Source of the DNA: a virus
Direction: 5' to 3' (one strand)
Virus record (IMG/VR): IMGVR_UViG_3300048012_000107
Coordinates: 1 to 38,329 of that record
DNA length: 38,329 nucleotides
The notes under the pieces were generated by a model. It made no database searches and was not told the origin of the DNA. It worked only from the letters and a program-made list of their open reading frames with translations. This document shows positions 24,748 through 33,814 of this stretch, piece after piece; position 1 is the first letter of the stretch, and each line of letters opens with the position of its first letter. The position numbers and the translations under genes are program-made.

Positions 24748-27537
24748 ATGGCAGCTAAGAAAAACCCACTTTCAGCTATGCTTAACTCTGACCGCAGAGT
24801 GCAAGCAAAAGAATTCCAGCGCGACTACACGGTAGCTTCCACTATTAAAGGAATAGGAGACTACGCTGTAGGAGTCACTAAGCCTGTTCCTGTCTCTCAG
24901 ACAAGTATGGGTAGGTTAGCTCAGTCGTTAGGAGCAGCTAGTGGGTTACTTAAGGAGTTCTCAGACTACCAAATCCAAAAGGACCAACTAGACCTACAAA
25001 GCGCAGCGTTAGAAGGCAAGATAGCTACTCAAGAGATTGCAGGACAGAAAGCCCTAATAGACTTAGAGAATGCTAAGCTTAGAGGAGCGGTCACAAACGA
25101 GACAATCAAGCAACAGAACACACAGCTTGAGATGCTACAAGAGCAGACAAGCATGTTAGAGCTTGAAAGGAAGCTTTCAGGGATGACAGACGAAGACATA
25201 GAAACCTTCAATGTTAACCTTGAAAACACTGTAGAAGCCAAAAGTAAATCAAAAGACAAAGCTTTAGGAAACGCTTTAGTTGCAGCAGCGGCTGAAGAGG
25301 AAGCAGCTAAAGGAACAGAAAGAGAAGAAGAAGCGCAAGACCAAAAAGCTAGCTTATCTTCAACCGTTGTCGAACAGAGAAAGGGTCAAAACCTTTTTAA
25401 CGATTATATTCAGTATTACGAAAAGAGGGTAGGCGAGGCGTTGGACGCTTTCAATAAAGAGACAGTAACTAACGCAGAAGCCAATGAAATAATAAATCAA
25501 ATACGCAACGACTACATAGAAGAGAAAGGACTGGAGAGTGGGTCAGAAAAACTAAAAGGTTTCACCGCCGCGACTAAAGGTTTCAACAGACAGAAGTTTG
25601 CTGAATTTAAATCAAGGGTTCAAGCGAAAGCTAAAGCGATTGGTAACGAGCAGTTCATAGTGTCAGTCGTTAACTCAATGAAAGGGGGTGTTGAATTAAG
25701 TGAACCTCAAGTAGCAGAGTTTAAAATTAGAGCTAACGAAGGGACACTTAATTCATTCTTAACAGCTAAAGACGGAATCGTAAACTCCATTAAAAACCTA
25801 AGAGACCCCGAAGCTCTTGAGAACTTTTCTGTTATACTAGAAGAGCAGCTAAGTGACTTGCCTGTTGGCGAAGGCAGGAAGTTAAAAGACACGTTAGTCT
25901 ATTTGAATACGTTTGCTGATATAGAAGAAGCGGCGACTAGTCTTAGAGCAGACATAAGAAATAAAGAAGAGGTTAACGAAGCTATAGCAAGGGATAAGTT
26001 TGAAGATGTTGTGTATAGTTTGTCTATGTCTGGTTTAACCAATAAAGAGATAAGGGCAAAACTCAGCGCAGCAGCTACAGGTAAAAGTAAAGAGGCTTAT
26101 TATGAAACTTTTCCAGAGCAAGCAGATGACATGAAAGAAGTATTTGAGTTATTTACTGAAGATACTTCAATAGAAGAGATTAACGCTTCCCTTAACTCGG
26201 TATCAGAAGCAGTCATAACGGAAAAAAGCGAACAAGCTAACCGATTTATAAAAAGCAACACTAAAAACGACGTTAACCTGTCAGAACCGAAATACGCTGA
26301 AGAGGTGTTTATTGATATTAAAAAGCTTTTTGACCGCCCTAGCCAAAAAGGTGAACAAGCTGATGAGTCAAAGTTCTTATCTGGTTTTCTTAATGACCCG
26401 GTAACAGGAGCTGGTTTGGGATTGAGTGAATATAGAATTGCTCAGTTTGACAGAATGTCAGGAGGTTTGTTTACTCAGTATAGAGAGTCTAGAGAAGCTC
26501 TTCCAGACTTGGTTAAAGAAAGCTATGACCCCGGTTCAGATAAGGCCAAAGAGTTCTTAAACCTTGAGTTAGAGAAGTATAATGAAAGACTTAAAAGCGG
26601 TATTAAGAGTTTCGTAGAGGGTAGAGTAAGGAGAAAAGCTGAAATACTTTCTGACCCTCCTAGTTTTACCGATAGAGGTAAAGTTGAATCAGTAATCGAA
26701 CAAAACCCTTTCCTTCCTATTCCTGAGATTAGAGAGATATTACGCAAGCAATACGAAGAAGGAAAAGAAGCACGCAGAGCAGAAGGCCGTAGGCTTGACC
26801 CCGAAGGTAAGACTAAAAAACTTTTAAATTCAAAAAACCGTTTTGAGACCAACGAGAAGATGCGAGAGGTGCTTTTGGGCAACGATTTGCGCGACAGAAA
26901 TTCTGAAGCTTTTTCTTCTTTTAGTAAAGCGGCTGGTAAGTTGTTTTTCGAAGCTTTTTCCGACCCTTTTGGTATATTAGATGGAAGTCTTAGACAAGAA
27001 AGAGAAGAATACGAAATCTTAAGGAAACAAGCGGAACAAGTCCAACAAGTAAGAATGAAAACTGGCGTAACTGCTAAAGAGATTTTAGACATAGCTCAAA
27101 CGGCAGCTACTCTTCCTGACGCTGAGTTAGTAGGTAACGAACTAATTATACCACTTATAGCTAGAGAAGAAACTTTTAACTTTGGGGACATATCATCTGC
27201 ATATCGTTACGGGTATCCAACAGGGTATAGATACTATAGAGATAAAGAAGCTTACGATAAAATAATGCAAAAAGCTAGAACCGAGCTAAGAGACATTACT
27301 GTCCCTAAGTCCTTTTTCGCTAAGAATAACCCTCCTTTAAGAGACCTTAAGTTAGGCGATAAGGGTTCTAGTAGCTTTAGAATTAAGGAAGCTGACGTTA
27401 AGAAAGCTATGAAAGACCTTGAGATGACAGAAGACCAGCTCTTAGATGTAGCTGAGCTTTACGGGCATAAAGACATCGTTTCGTTCCTAAGAGCGCAATA
27501 TGATACAAATTACCACATAAACCAACGCAATAAATAA
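24748..27537 (+). CDS. Internal virion protein gp15-like
   Basis: A 929-aa largely helical protein (T7 gp15 has 747). The N-terminus MAAKKNPLSAMLNSDRRVQ is followed by coiled-coil segments (QIQKDQLDLQSAAL and EMLQEQTSMLELERKL) and highly charged helices throughout, with no catalytic motif. T7 gp15 stacks in the portal-bound core and forms part of the periplasmic ejection tunnel. Position between gp14-like and gp16-like genes is the main support. There are two bases between its stop and the next ATG. Confidence 0.85.
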   Translation: MAAKKNPLSAMLNSDRRVQAKEFQRDYTVASTIKGIGDYAVGVTKPVPVSQTSMGRLAQSLGAASGLLKEFSDYQIQKDQLDLQSAALEGKIATQEIAGQKALIDLENAKLRGAVTNETIKQQNTQLEMLQEQTSMLELERKLSGMTDEDIETFNVNLENTVEAKSKSKDKALGNALVAAAAEEEAAKGTEREEEAQDQKASLSSTVVEQRKGQNLFNDYIQYYEKRVGEALDAFNKETVTNAEANEIINQIRNDYIEEKGLESGSEKLKGFTAATKGFNRQKFAEFKSRVQAKAKAIGNEQFIVSVVNSMKGGVELSEPQVAEFKIRANEGTLNSFLTAKDGIVNSIKNLRDPEALENFSVILEEQLSDLPVGEGRKLKDTLVYLNTFADIEEAATSLRADIRNKEEVNEAIARDKFEDVVYSLSMSGLTNKEIRAKLSAAATGKSKEAYYETFPEQADDMKEVFELFTEDTSIEEINASLNSVSEAVITEKSEQANRFIKSNTKNDVNLSEPKYAEEVFIDIKKLFDRPSQKGEQADESKFLSGFLNDPVTGAGLGLSEYRIAQFDRMSGGLFTQYRESREALPDLVKESYDPGSDKAKEFLNLELEKYNERLKSGIKSFVEGRVRRKAEILSDPPSFTDRGKVESVIEQNPFLPIPEIREILRKQYEEGKEARRAEGRRLDPEGKTKKLLNSKNRFETNEKMREVLLGNDLRDRNSEAFSSFSKAAGKLFFEAFSDPFGILDGSLRQEREEYEILRKQAEQVQQVRMKTGVTAKEILDIAQTAATLPDAELVGNELIIPLIAREETFNFGDISSAYRYGYPTGYRYYRDKEAYDKIMQKARTELRDITVPKSFFAKNNPPLRDLKLGDKGSSSFRIKEADVKKAMKDLEMTEDQLLDVAELYGHKDIVSFLRAQYDTNYHINQRNK

Positions 27538-27539
27538 AG

Positions 27540-30500
27540 ATGATAATCGGTAACGACAAAGCAGACACTTCTATTATCGGCGAAACTGAAGAAGAGAAAG
27601 AAGAGGATAAAATCATCGGAGCAAGCACACAGGATTCGGTTATAGGGTCTAAGGAGCAGCAACAACCTGTGCGAGAGCCTGTAGCTCGCGAAGCGCAGCA
27701 GCCTGTGCAGGAACCTGTTGATGAGTCTATAAGTGGAGAGCAAACAAGAGAGCAGCAACAGCCAGAACAACAGGCTTCTCCAGAAGAAGACCCAGATTTT
27801 GGTGATTACTTAGCTGACATAGCTTTAGCTCTTCCCAGAGGTGTTGAAGGAGCTTTAGAAGGTTTATACGGTCTTGTTGACTACACCACCGGAGATAGAC
27901 TTACAGACTGGGATAGAGACCAGAATTCTTTCCTTGACGCGTTTGGTATTTCATCAAAGTCAAAGACTACAGTAGGGCGATTTGGAGAAGGTCTTGTTCA
28001 GTTTACTGTTGGTTTTATCCCCGGATTAGGGGTAGCCTCTAAAGCTGGTAAAGTTCTTCAGCTTTCTAAGCTCGGTAAAGCCTCAGGGGCGGCTAGTAAA
28101 GCATTAGGTAAACTAGCTAAGGGCAATAGGACCTTAGACCGCAAAACTTTAAAGACACTCAGTAAGCTTAAGAAGACTACTAAAGTAGGAGTCAGAACAG
28201 CAGCCGCTGGTGCATTCTCTGACTTTCTTGTTTGGAAAGGTGAAGAGCAGAGAATCTCTAACTTACTTAAAAACTACGAAGGTTTAGAAAGCAACGCTAT
28301 TGTTGAGTGGATGGCGTATGACCCGGACAAAGACGAAAGTGAACTTGAGGGGCGATTCAAAAACGCCCTTGAAGGACTTATTGTTGGTGAGTTACTGGGC
28401 GCTGCTTTTTACGGAGCTAAGAAAGGTTACCAAGCGGTCGCTGGAAAGAGCGAGGAAGGTTTTAGAACACCTAAAACAGGAGACCCAAATCAAATACCTG
28501 AGTCTACTAAAGCACTTCAAGGCTTGGAAAAAGTGTTTAGTAAGTTTAGGGAAAAGCAAAAAGCCATAAGTAAACAAGTAGCTAGAGGAGAAGAACCTAA
28601 CGAACTACTAGCGGTGCAAGAAGCTATTAACACTAACAAGCTTGACGAGGATGAAATCAAGGCAATCCTAGAGCTGAACAAGAGAAGTGAAGACGCTAGC
28701 AGGGTCATCGAGGCTGAGTCTATTGCTGGTGTTCCTATTAACAAAATTCCTGTTGCTAATTCAATAAAACGAGGCGAGAGGGCGGTAGGCGAAGCTAAAG
28801 AGGTTCCAGCGGAAATCAAATACGAGGAGATAGACATTGAAAAAGCGTCTGGTGAAGCGATAGACAAATGGCTTCAGGAAAACTCAAACATGATTCCTTC
28901 TGCCATGTCGGAAGCCAATAAAAAGGCGACTATTAAAGACATGTTAAAAGAGCTTAAAAAGGAAGGTCAAGGGGTTGAAGGAGCTATGTTAAGACAGGAA
29001 AATAACCTGTTAAAGAAAATAGCAAAAGTCCAAGGGGCTAGACTAAGAAAAGTAGGTTTTGGCGATGAATCAAGCCCTGAGGCTTTGTTGTCTGGCCTAA
29101 GAGTTGCATCAGATAAACCTGAGCTAAGAACTCTTTTCTCTAAAGTTGCTAGAGTTATCAGGGAAAAAGGTAGACCGGAAAACTTTAATCAGGCAGTTTC
29201 TTCTGAGTTTTACGAAAGCACAAAAGAGTTAGTTAAGTTAGGACAACAAAGCGCGGGAGGAAAACCTAACTTTATTGACATAGAAGCACTAAGAAAAAGT
29301 CCAGAAGACATGAGGAGGTTTCGTATTGAGGCTGAAGTGGCGTTTAAAGGACTTAACGTAGCCAAGGACCAAATATACGAAAATTTACAGAATCTTAAGA
29401 AAGCTTTAGACCCTAATGGACCGGGGTATGTTCAAACAAAGCTAGACGGAGCTGGAGACGTTACCATGAGTTCTGAACAAGCTATGACTGAATTGTTTAG
29501 TTCTCTAGACCGCTTTGCTGCTATACAAGAAATTTGGAATGATTTCGGAACTCAGTATTCCTTAGGATTAAGAGACCGCCAGCTTCTTTACAAAACAGGA
29601 GAAACTTCTATTGGTAGGGACGTTGCTGGTCAAAACTTACCACTAGGGGTTTCTATCGAAAGAGCAAACAGTCACGCCGGTAAAGTTCTTAGACGAGCAC
29701 ACAATCGAGGATACAGACCTGAAAAAATAGTAAAAGACCTTGAGAAGATTTTCAAAAAGACAAGCATAGAGAAAAAAGGAACCGACAATGTAGGCGAGTT
29801 CATCAAAAAGCTTTCAAGTGAAGTAGGTCCTAATAACGCAGTTTCTAAATATAACATCGTAATGCGGAAAGGCTTAGGGGTTTCTCAAGAATGGTATTAC
29901 AACGCTATTCTTAGTTCCCCTCAGACTTGGGCTGTTAACTTCCTTGGCGGCGCTCTTGTGTTGCCTTTGCGTCACATTGAAAGCATTATCGGAGGAGTAG
30001 CAACCGGAAACGTTGACCTCGTAAAAGCTAACATGAGGGCTATGTTTGATTTCCAGTCATTTAGAGACGCAATGAGATACGCGTGGAAATCAGGAGTTGA
30101 CGATGACGCTCGTTCAATTAGCGGATACACAGCTTATAGAGACGACCGTATGTTAGCTCCTCAAGGAGAAATAGCTATAAGAAACCCTGAGGGTAACACT
30201 TTAAAAGGAGCCCTTAACGTTATTGGTAAAGTTGTGCGCTCTCCGTCTAGGATTATGATGGCTGGTGATGAGTTCTTTAAACAAATGTCTTTCCGTTCTA
30301 GAACTAAGACAAGCTTGGCTTTAGAAGGCTACAAAAGAGGACTACACAAAGACCCCAATAAGCTTGCAGAGTTTATTAATGACGGCTTCAACGAGCTGAT
30401 TACTAAAGACGGTAGGTTCAGAAACGAAGATAACGTAAGAAAAGAAGCTCACTTAGCTCTTAACAAAAGAGACAAAGCCGGAGAGATAACCGAAGACAGA

Positions 30501-32006
30501 AGCGGGTTTATTGAACAATACGTAAGCTCTCATTTTCAAAGCAAAAACCTTGTTTTGGAAGACGGTATTATTAGTAATGTTCTTGACCCTGCTGCTAGAC
30601 GAGAATTAGTAGACGTAGGGACTGACTGGGCTTTGGTAAACACCTTTACTAACGAGGTTACAAACAAGTTCTTTAAAGCCACAGGCAAGATGGCTACTAT
30701 GAGTCCTTGGCTTGGGTTTGTTATACCGTTTGTTAGAACTCCGTCAAACATTCTTACGTTTGCTCTTGGGAGAACGCTTCCTCTAGGAGCTGGTAAAGAG
30801 GCTTTAGGTGCTACAAGACTTAAGAGGGGTTTGGAAGTAAGAACTTTAGACGAGGCAATAAGCGACTTTGGTTTAGAAGGCGGAATGCCAGCATCAAGAA
30901 AACAAGCTGAAGAAATGCTTTCTATAATTACCAACGAAGCTGGGATTAAACAAGCAGAAGCGATTGGTAGGTTGTCCTTTGGTGTTATGGCCGCTGGGAC
31001 TATGCTAATGAACATAGAAAGCCTTAGAGATAAAATCACAGGTGGTGAACCCGAAAGTCCCGGCCTTAAGAAAGTCTGGAGAAACACAGGGAAAAGAGCT
31101 TACTCAATTAAGATAGGAGATAAGTGGTATAGCTACCAAAGGCTTGACCCATTTGCCACTATGATTGGAATTATGGCTGACTCTATTCAACTCCACGACG
31201 AAGCAATGGAGCAGGGAGAGAACAGTCAATACAGAAACTCAGAGGAGTACGCTGCTCAGGAACCTTACTTTAAGACTTTATTTGGAATTTTGGCAACAAC
31301 TATGGCTAGAAACGTCAGTAACAAGTCCTATATCGAGAACTTAGGAGAACTCATGGAAATCCTTGAGGAACCAGCTAGGGTTTCCGGTAATATCAGAGAT
31401 AACATATTAAGCTCTATGGCCGTTCCCGGAATATTGAACTGGTCAAACCAGATATTCGAAGAAGACCCTGCTATTCTTGAAGCTAGAACCTTAATGGATA
31501 AAATCAAAAGAAGGCTTCCGTCAGCTTGGCGAGGAGGAAACCCTGTTATGCCAGTAAGAAACTTCCTTGGTGAAATCGAGCGCAGAGAAGGAGGCGGTAA
31601 TCTTCTTAAGGCTATGAACCCTATCTACCAGTCTACAGCTTCTAATGACCTTGTTGACTTGGAACTTGAGCAACATGAAGTAGGTAGAAACATTCCTTCA
31701 TACATTAGACCTATTAACGGACAAGAAGTTGACCTTACCCAAATACGTAACGCAAAAGGTCAAACCGGTTACGACAGGTTTCTTGAGCTTATGGGAACCT
31801 CAACTGCTGGAGAAGATAGCGACACTCTTAGACAAAGACTAAGAAGGGTTATTGAGTCTAATGACTACCAAAACCTACCTCCCGTTACTTCAGCGAACAG
31901 CGACAAAGACCACCCAAGAACTAAGATGCTAACAAGAGCTTTCGGAGCCTACAGACGTGTTGCTCTTAATAGACTTAGAAGGGAACTCAGTGAATTCTCT
32001 AGATAA
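27540..32006 (+). CDS. Internal virion protein gp16-like, giant ejection protein
   Basis: A 1488-aa protein, the largest in the window (T7 gp16 has 1318). Residues 1-80 are Glu and Gln rich and disordered. Then come an amphipathic LADIALALPRGVEGALEGLY and ELEGRFKNALEGLIVGELLG, motifs shared by many marine podovirus ejection proteins. The C-terminal half has SSPQTWAVNFLGGALVLPLR and PFVRTPSNILTFALGRTLPL, likely membrane-active. T7 gp16 starts with a lytic transglycosylase domain; I see no such motif here, so murein opening may need another factor. It is followed after 18 bases by the tail fibre gene. Confidence 0.88.
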   Translation: MIIGNDKADTSIIGETEEEKEEDKIIGASTQDSVIGSKEQQQPVREPVAREAQQPVQEPVDESISGEQTREQQQPEQQASPEEDPDFGDYLADIALALPRGVEGALEGLYGLVDYTTGDRLTDWDRDQNSFLDAFGISSKSKTTVGRFGEGLVQFTVGFIPGLGVASKAGKVLQLSKLGKASGAASKALGKLAKGNRTLDRKTLKTLSKLKKTTKVGVRTAAAGAFSDFLVWKGEEQRISNLLKNYEGLESNAIVEWMAYDPDKDESELEGRFKNALEGLIVGELLGAAFYGAKKGYQAVAGKSEEGFRTPKTGDPNQIPESTKALQGLEKVFSKFREKQKAISKQVARGEEPNELLAVQEAINTNKLDEDEIKAILELNKRSEDASRVIEAESIAGVPINKIPVANSIKRGERAVGEAKEVPAEIKYEEIDIEKASGEAIDKWLQENSNMIPSAMSEANKKATIKDMLKELKKEGQGVEGAMLRQENNLLKKIAKVQGARLRKVGFGDESSPEALLSGLRVASDKPELRTLFSKVARVIREKGRPENFNQAVSSEFYESTKELVKLGQQSAGGKPNFIDIEALRKSPEDMRRFRIEAEVAFKGLNVAKDQIYENLQNLKKALDPNGPGYVQTKLDGAGDVTMSSEQAMTELFSSLDRFAAIQEIWNDFGTQYSLGLRDRQLLYKTGETSIGRDVAGQNLPLGVSIERANSHAGKVLRRAHNRGYRPEKIVKDLEKIFKKTSIEKKGTDNVGEFIKKLSSEVGPNNAVSKYNIVMRKGLGVSQEWYYNAILSSPQTWAVNFLGGALVLPLRHIESIIGGVATGNVDLVKANMRAMFDFQSFRDAMRYAWKSGVDDDARSISGYTAYRDDRMLAPQGEIAIRNPEGNTLKGALNVIGKVVRSPSRIMMAGDEFFKQMSFRSRTKTSLALEGYKRGLHKDPNKLAEFINDGFNELITKDGRFRNEDNVRKEAHLALNKRDKAGEITEDRSGFIEQYVSSHFQSKNLVLEDGIISNVLDPAARRELVDVGTDWALVNTFTNEVTNKFFKATGKMATMSPWLGFVIPFVRTPSNILTFALGRTLPLGAGKEALGATRLKRGLEVRTLDEAISDFGLEGGMPASRKQAEEMLSIITNEAGIKQAEAIGRLSFGVMAAGTMLMNIESLRDKITGGEPESPGLKKVWRNTGKRAYSIKIGDKWYSYQRLDPFATMIGIMADSIQLHDEAMEQGENSQYRNSEEYAAQEPYFKTLFGILATTMARNVSNKSYIENLGELMEILEEPARVSGNIRDNILSSMAVPGILNWSNQIFEEDPAILEARTLMDKIKRRLPSAWRGGNPVMPVRNFLGEIERREGGGNLLKAMNPIYQSTASNDLVDLELEQHEVGRNIPSYIRPINGQEVDLTQIRNAKGQTGYDRFLELMGTSTAGEDSDTLRQRLRRVIESNDYQNLPPVTSANSDKDHPRTKMLTRAFGAYRRVALNRLRRELSEFSR

Positions 32007-32024
32007 AATTAAACTTTAAAAACC

Positions 32025-33221
32025 ATGCCTAATTCATACACCCAATTAACCTTAGTAGCTGGCTCAGCTTCACCTAACGGTACATCTCAACTTAACTACG
32101 GACCCTTTGATTTTGAGTATCTAAACAAAGATGACATCAAGTTTGCTATTCTTACTCCGGGACCTCTTTATGTTGTTGTGCCTATAGCTAGCGTAAATGA
32201 AACAACTAAAATAATAACACTAAGCAGCAGCATCGCAGCTCAATACCCTTCTCTGACAATTACGTCAGCTAGGGTATACAGAGCTACTACTACAAACGCT
32301 CTGGTAGACTTCACGGCCGGTTCTCGTATCTCGGAGGCTGACCTAGACACAGCCTACAGGCAGGGGTTGTTTGCAGCTCAGGAGGCTAGTGAAGACGCTT
32401 CGGGAAGTGCAAGTCGGGTGATTATAACAAACAGCGACATACAGGACGGCGCTGTAGGTGCTAGTAAGTTAGCTACAGATGCGGTAGAAGCAGTTAAAAT
32501 AAAGGATGGAGTTGTTGGTGCTACTAAACTAGCAAGCACACTAAACTTAAGCGGTAAGACACTTACAATACCTACCGCCTCAGTTACGCAAGCAGCGGTT
32601 ACCCAACACGCAACAGCAATTAAAGGCGCTATTGACATCAGCTCAGGAATGACAGGGGTGTTACCAGCAGCTAACGGTGGAAACCCTAACAACCTTCTTG
32701 AAAGCTTTCAGTTACCCTGTGATGGTATTGCTTTTAGTAGACCTAACGGTGTAGCATTTACATCGCAAACAGTAACTTCGCATCAGGATTTAACTAACAT
32801 AGACGCTGTGGTAAACGGCTCTAGTGTTACCTATACTCCTCCTTCTGGAACTAAAATTGTTGTGTATGAGTTTAGCTTTGTTGTCGGCGCTGATTCAGTA
32901 AACGACGACGCTAAGGCTTCTTTTAAACTGTTCTTAGACTCAGACGAAGTGACCGCTTTCTATTCTATGGTTAAAAGCCCCGGTGGTAACGACGGCTTTC
33001 CTCCCGGATGGCAAACAGTAAAATACGCTTTCCGAATAGGAGAGGGAGATAACGCTGGCTCAGGAAGGGTAAACACTTGGACATCAAACAAAACCATAAC
33101 GCTAAAAGGAGTAAGCACTGGTGCTGATGTAGCGACATGTCACAGGACATTTCATTATAACCTTACCGCTGCAAATACTCGTTTCGTAAGGCCCTTAATT
33201 GGAATTACAGCTTTATCATAA
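32025..33221 (+). CDS. Tail fibre protein with T7 gp17-type N-terminus
   Basis: A 398-aa protein. The N-terminal 125 residues match the gp17 attachment domain: FDFEYLNKDDIKFAIL, then VYRATTTNALVDFTAGSRIS, EADLDTAYRQGLFAAQEA. A short coiled region and DGAVGASKLATDAV-type repeats lead to a beta-rich C-terminal domain (from about residue 225) that probably carries the receptor-binding tip or mediates trimerisation. The T7 fibre is longer (553 aa), so this may be a short fibre or adaptor to which the unusual proteins at 9219-13916 attach. That link is inference. Confidence 0.9.
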   Translation: MPNSYTQLTLVAGSASPNGTSQLNYGPFDFEYLNKDDIKFAILTPGPLYVVVPIASVNETTKIITLSSSIAAQYPSLTITSARVYRATTTNALVDFTAGSRISEADLDTAYRQGLFAAQEASEDASGSASRVIITNSDIQDGAVGASKLATDAVEAVKIKDGVVGATKLASTLNLSGKTLTIPTASVTQAAVTQHATAIKGAIDISSGMTGVLPAANGGNPNNLLESFQLPCDGIAFSRPNGVAFTSQTVTSHQDLTNIDAVVNGSSVTYTPPSGTKIVVYEFSFVVGADSVNDDAKASFKLFLDSDEVTAFYSMVKSPGGNDGFPPGWQTVKYAFRIGEGDNAGSGRVNTWTSNKTITLKGVSTGADVATCHRTFHYNLTAANTRFVRPLIGITALS

Positions 33222-33224
33222 GAC

Positions 33225-33386
33225 ATGGACTCAACGTATACACCAGCTTTAGTCGGTATCTTTGGTATTGTAAGCACGTTAACTCTCTCTGACATCAACG
33301 CTTTAGTTGGTATTTGTGTCGGTGGGTTGAGTTTAATTTATTTAATGATTAGAATAGTAAAAGAATGGAGAAACAAGAACACATAG
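33225..33386 (+). CDS. Small membrane protein in the T7 gp17.5 position, holin candidate
   Basis: A 53-aa protein with hydrophobic segments at about residues 8-20 (LVGIFGIVSTLTL) and 26-45 (ALVGICVGGLSLIYLMIRIV), then a basic tail KEWRNKNT. Two short membrane segments and a positively charged C-terminus fit a class II holin, and T7 carries its holin exactly here, between tail fibre and small terminase. It starts three bases after the fibre stop and overlaps the small terminase start by 22 bases. Confidence 0.8.
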   Translation: MDSTYTPALVGIFGIVSTLTLSDINALVGICVGGLSLIYLMIRIVKEWRNKNT

Positions 33387-33589
33387 ACAACCAAGAGGAG
33401 AGGCTAAAGAACCTTCAAAGTCTACTTATCAACGAGTTCATCATGCGGATTGAGTCCGGGGAAGCAGCTCCTAGTGACCTTAACGCAGCTAGGCAGCTCC
33501 TAAAAGACAACGGAATCCACGCTGGGCTATCCAAGGAGAACCCTATGGAAAACCTTGTAAACCTATTACCGTTTGCGGCTAATGAATAA
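33365..33589 (+). CDS. Small terminase subunit, T7 gp18-like
   Basis: A 74-aa protein (T7 gp18 has 89). The core MRIESGEAAPSDLNAARQLL followed by KDNGI is the characteristic small-terminase pattern of T7-like phages, and the C-terminus PMENLVNLLPF also fits. It recognises the concatemer and stimulates the large subunit. It overlaps the holin candidate upstream and the HNH-like gene downstream (eight bases). Confidence 0.92.
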   Translation: MEKQEHIDNQEERLKNLQSLLINEFIMRIESGEAAPSDLNAARQLLKDNGIHAGLSKENPMENLVNLLPFAANE

Positions 33590-33812
33590 AACTAGAAACT
33601 ACCGCAAGGAATACGACGGCTACCACAAGAGCGACACGCAGAAGAAGCGCAGGGCTGGGCGCAACAAGGCCCGTTCCATTATGGTGAAGAAGAAGGGCAA
33701 GAAGGCCCTCAAGGGCAAGGACGTTCACCACGCCGACCGAAACCCCAAAAATAACAACTCGCGTAACCTCAGGATTCAAAGTAAAAAGAAGAATCGAGGT
33801 AACAACAAGTAA
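33582..33812 (+). CDS. Small HNH-like protein
   Basis: A 76-aa very basic protein with an HNH-like core KDVHHADRNPKNNNSRNLRI and an N-terminal RNYRKEYDGYHKSD. The histidine, central asparagine and final asparagine positions are present; zinc-binding cysteines are absent. Similar small proteins lie beside terminase genes in marine phages, and HNH proteins assist packaging nucleases in several phage groups. T7 lacks one here. The DNA uses AAG and GGC codons and is much more GC-rich than the neighbouring small terminase, suggesting different ancestry. The start overlaps the previous gene. Confidence 0.8.
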   Translation: MNKTRNYRKEYDGYHKSDTQKKRRAGRNKARSIMVKKKGKKALKGKDVHHADRNPKNNNSRNLRIQSKKKNRGNNK

Positions 33813-33814
33813 CC

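Noticed and set aside
26523-27092. A 189-codon minus-strand frame inside the gp15-like gene
   Set aside because: Shadow of a long helical coding gene; low-complexity Ser/Leu composition and no homology pattern.
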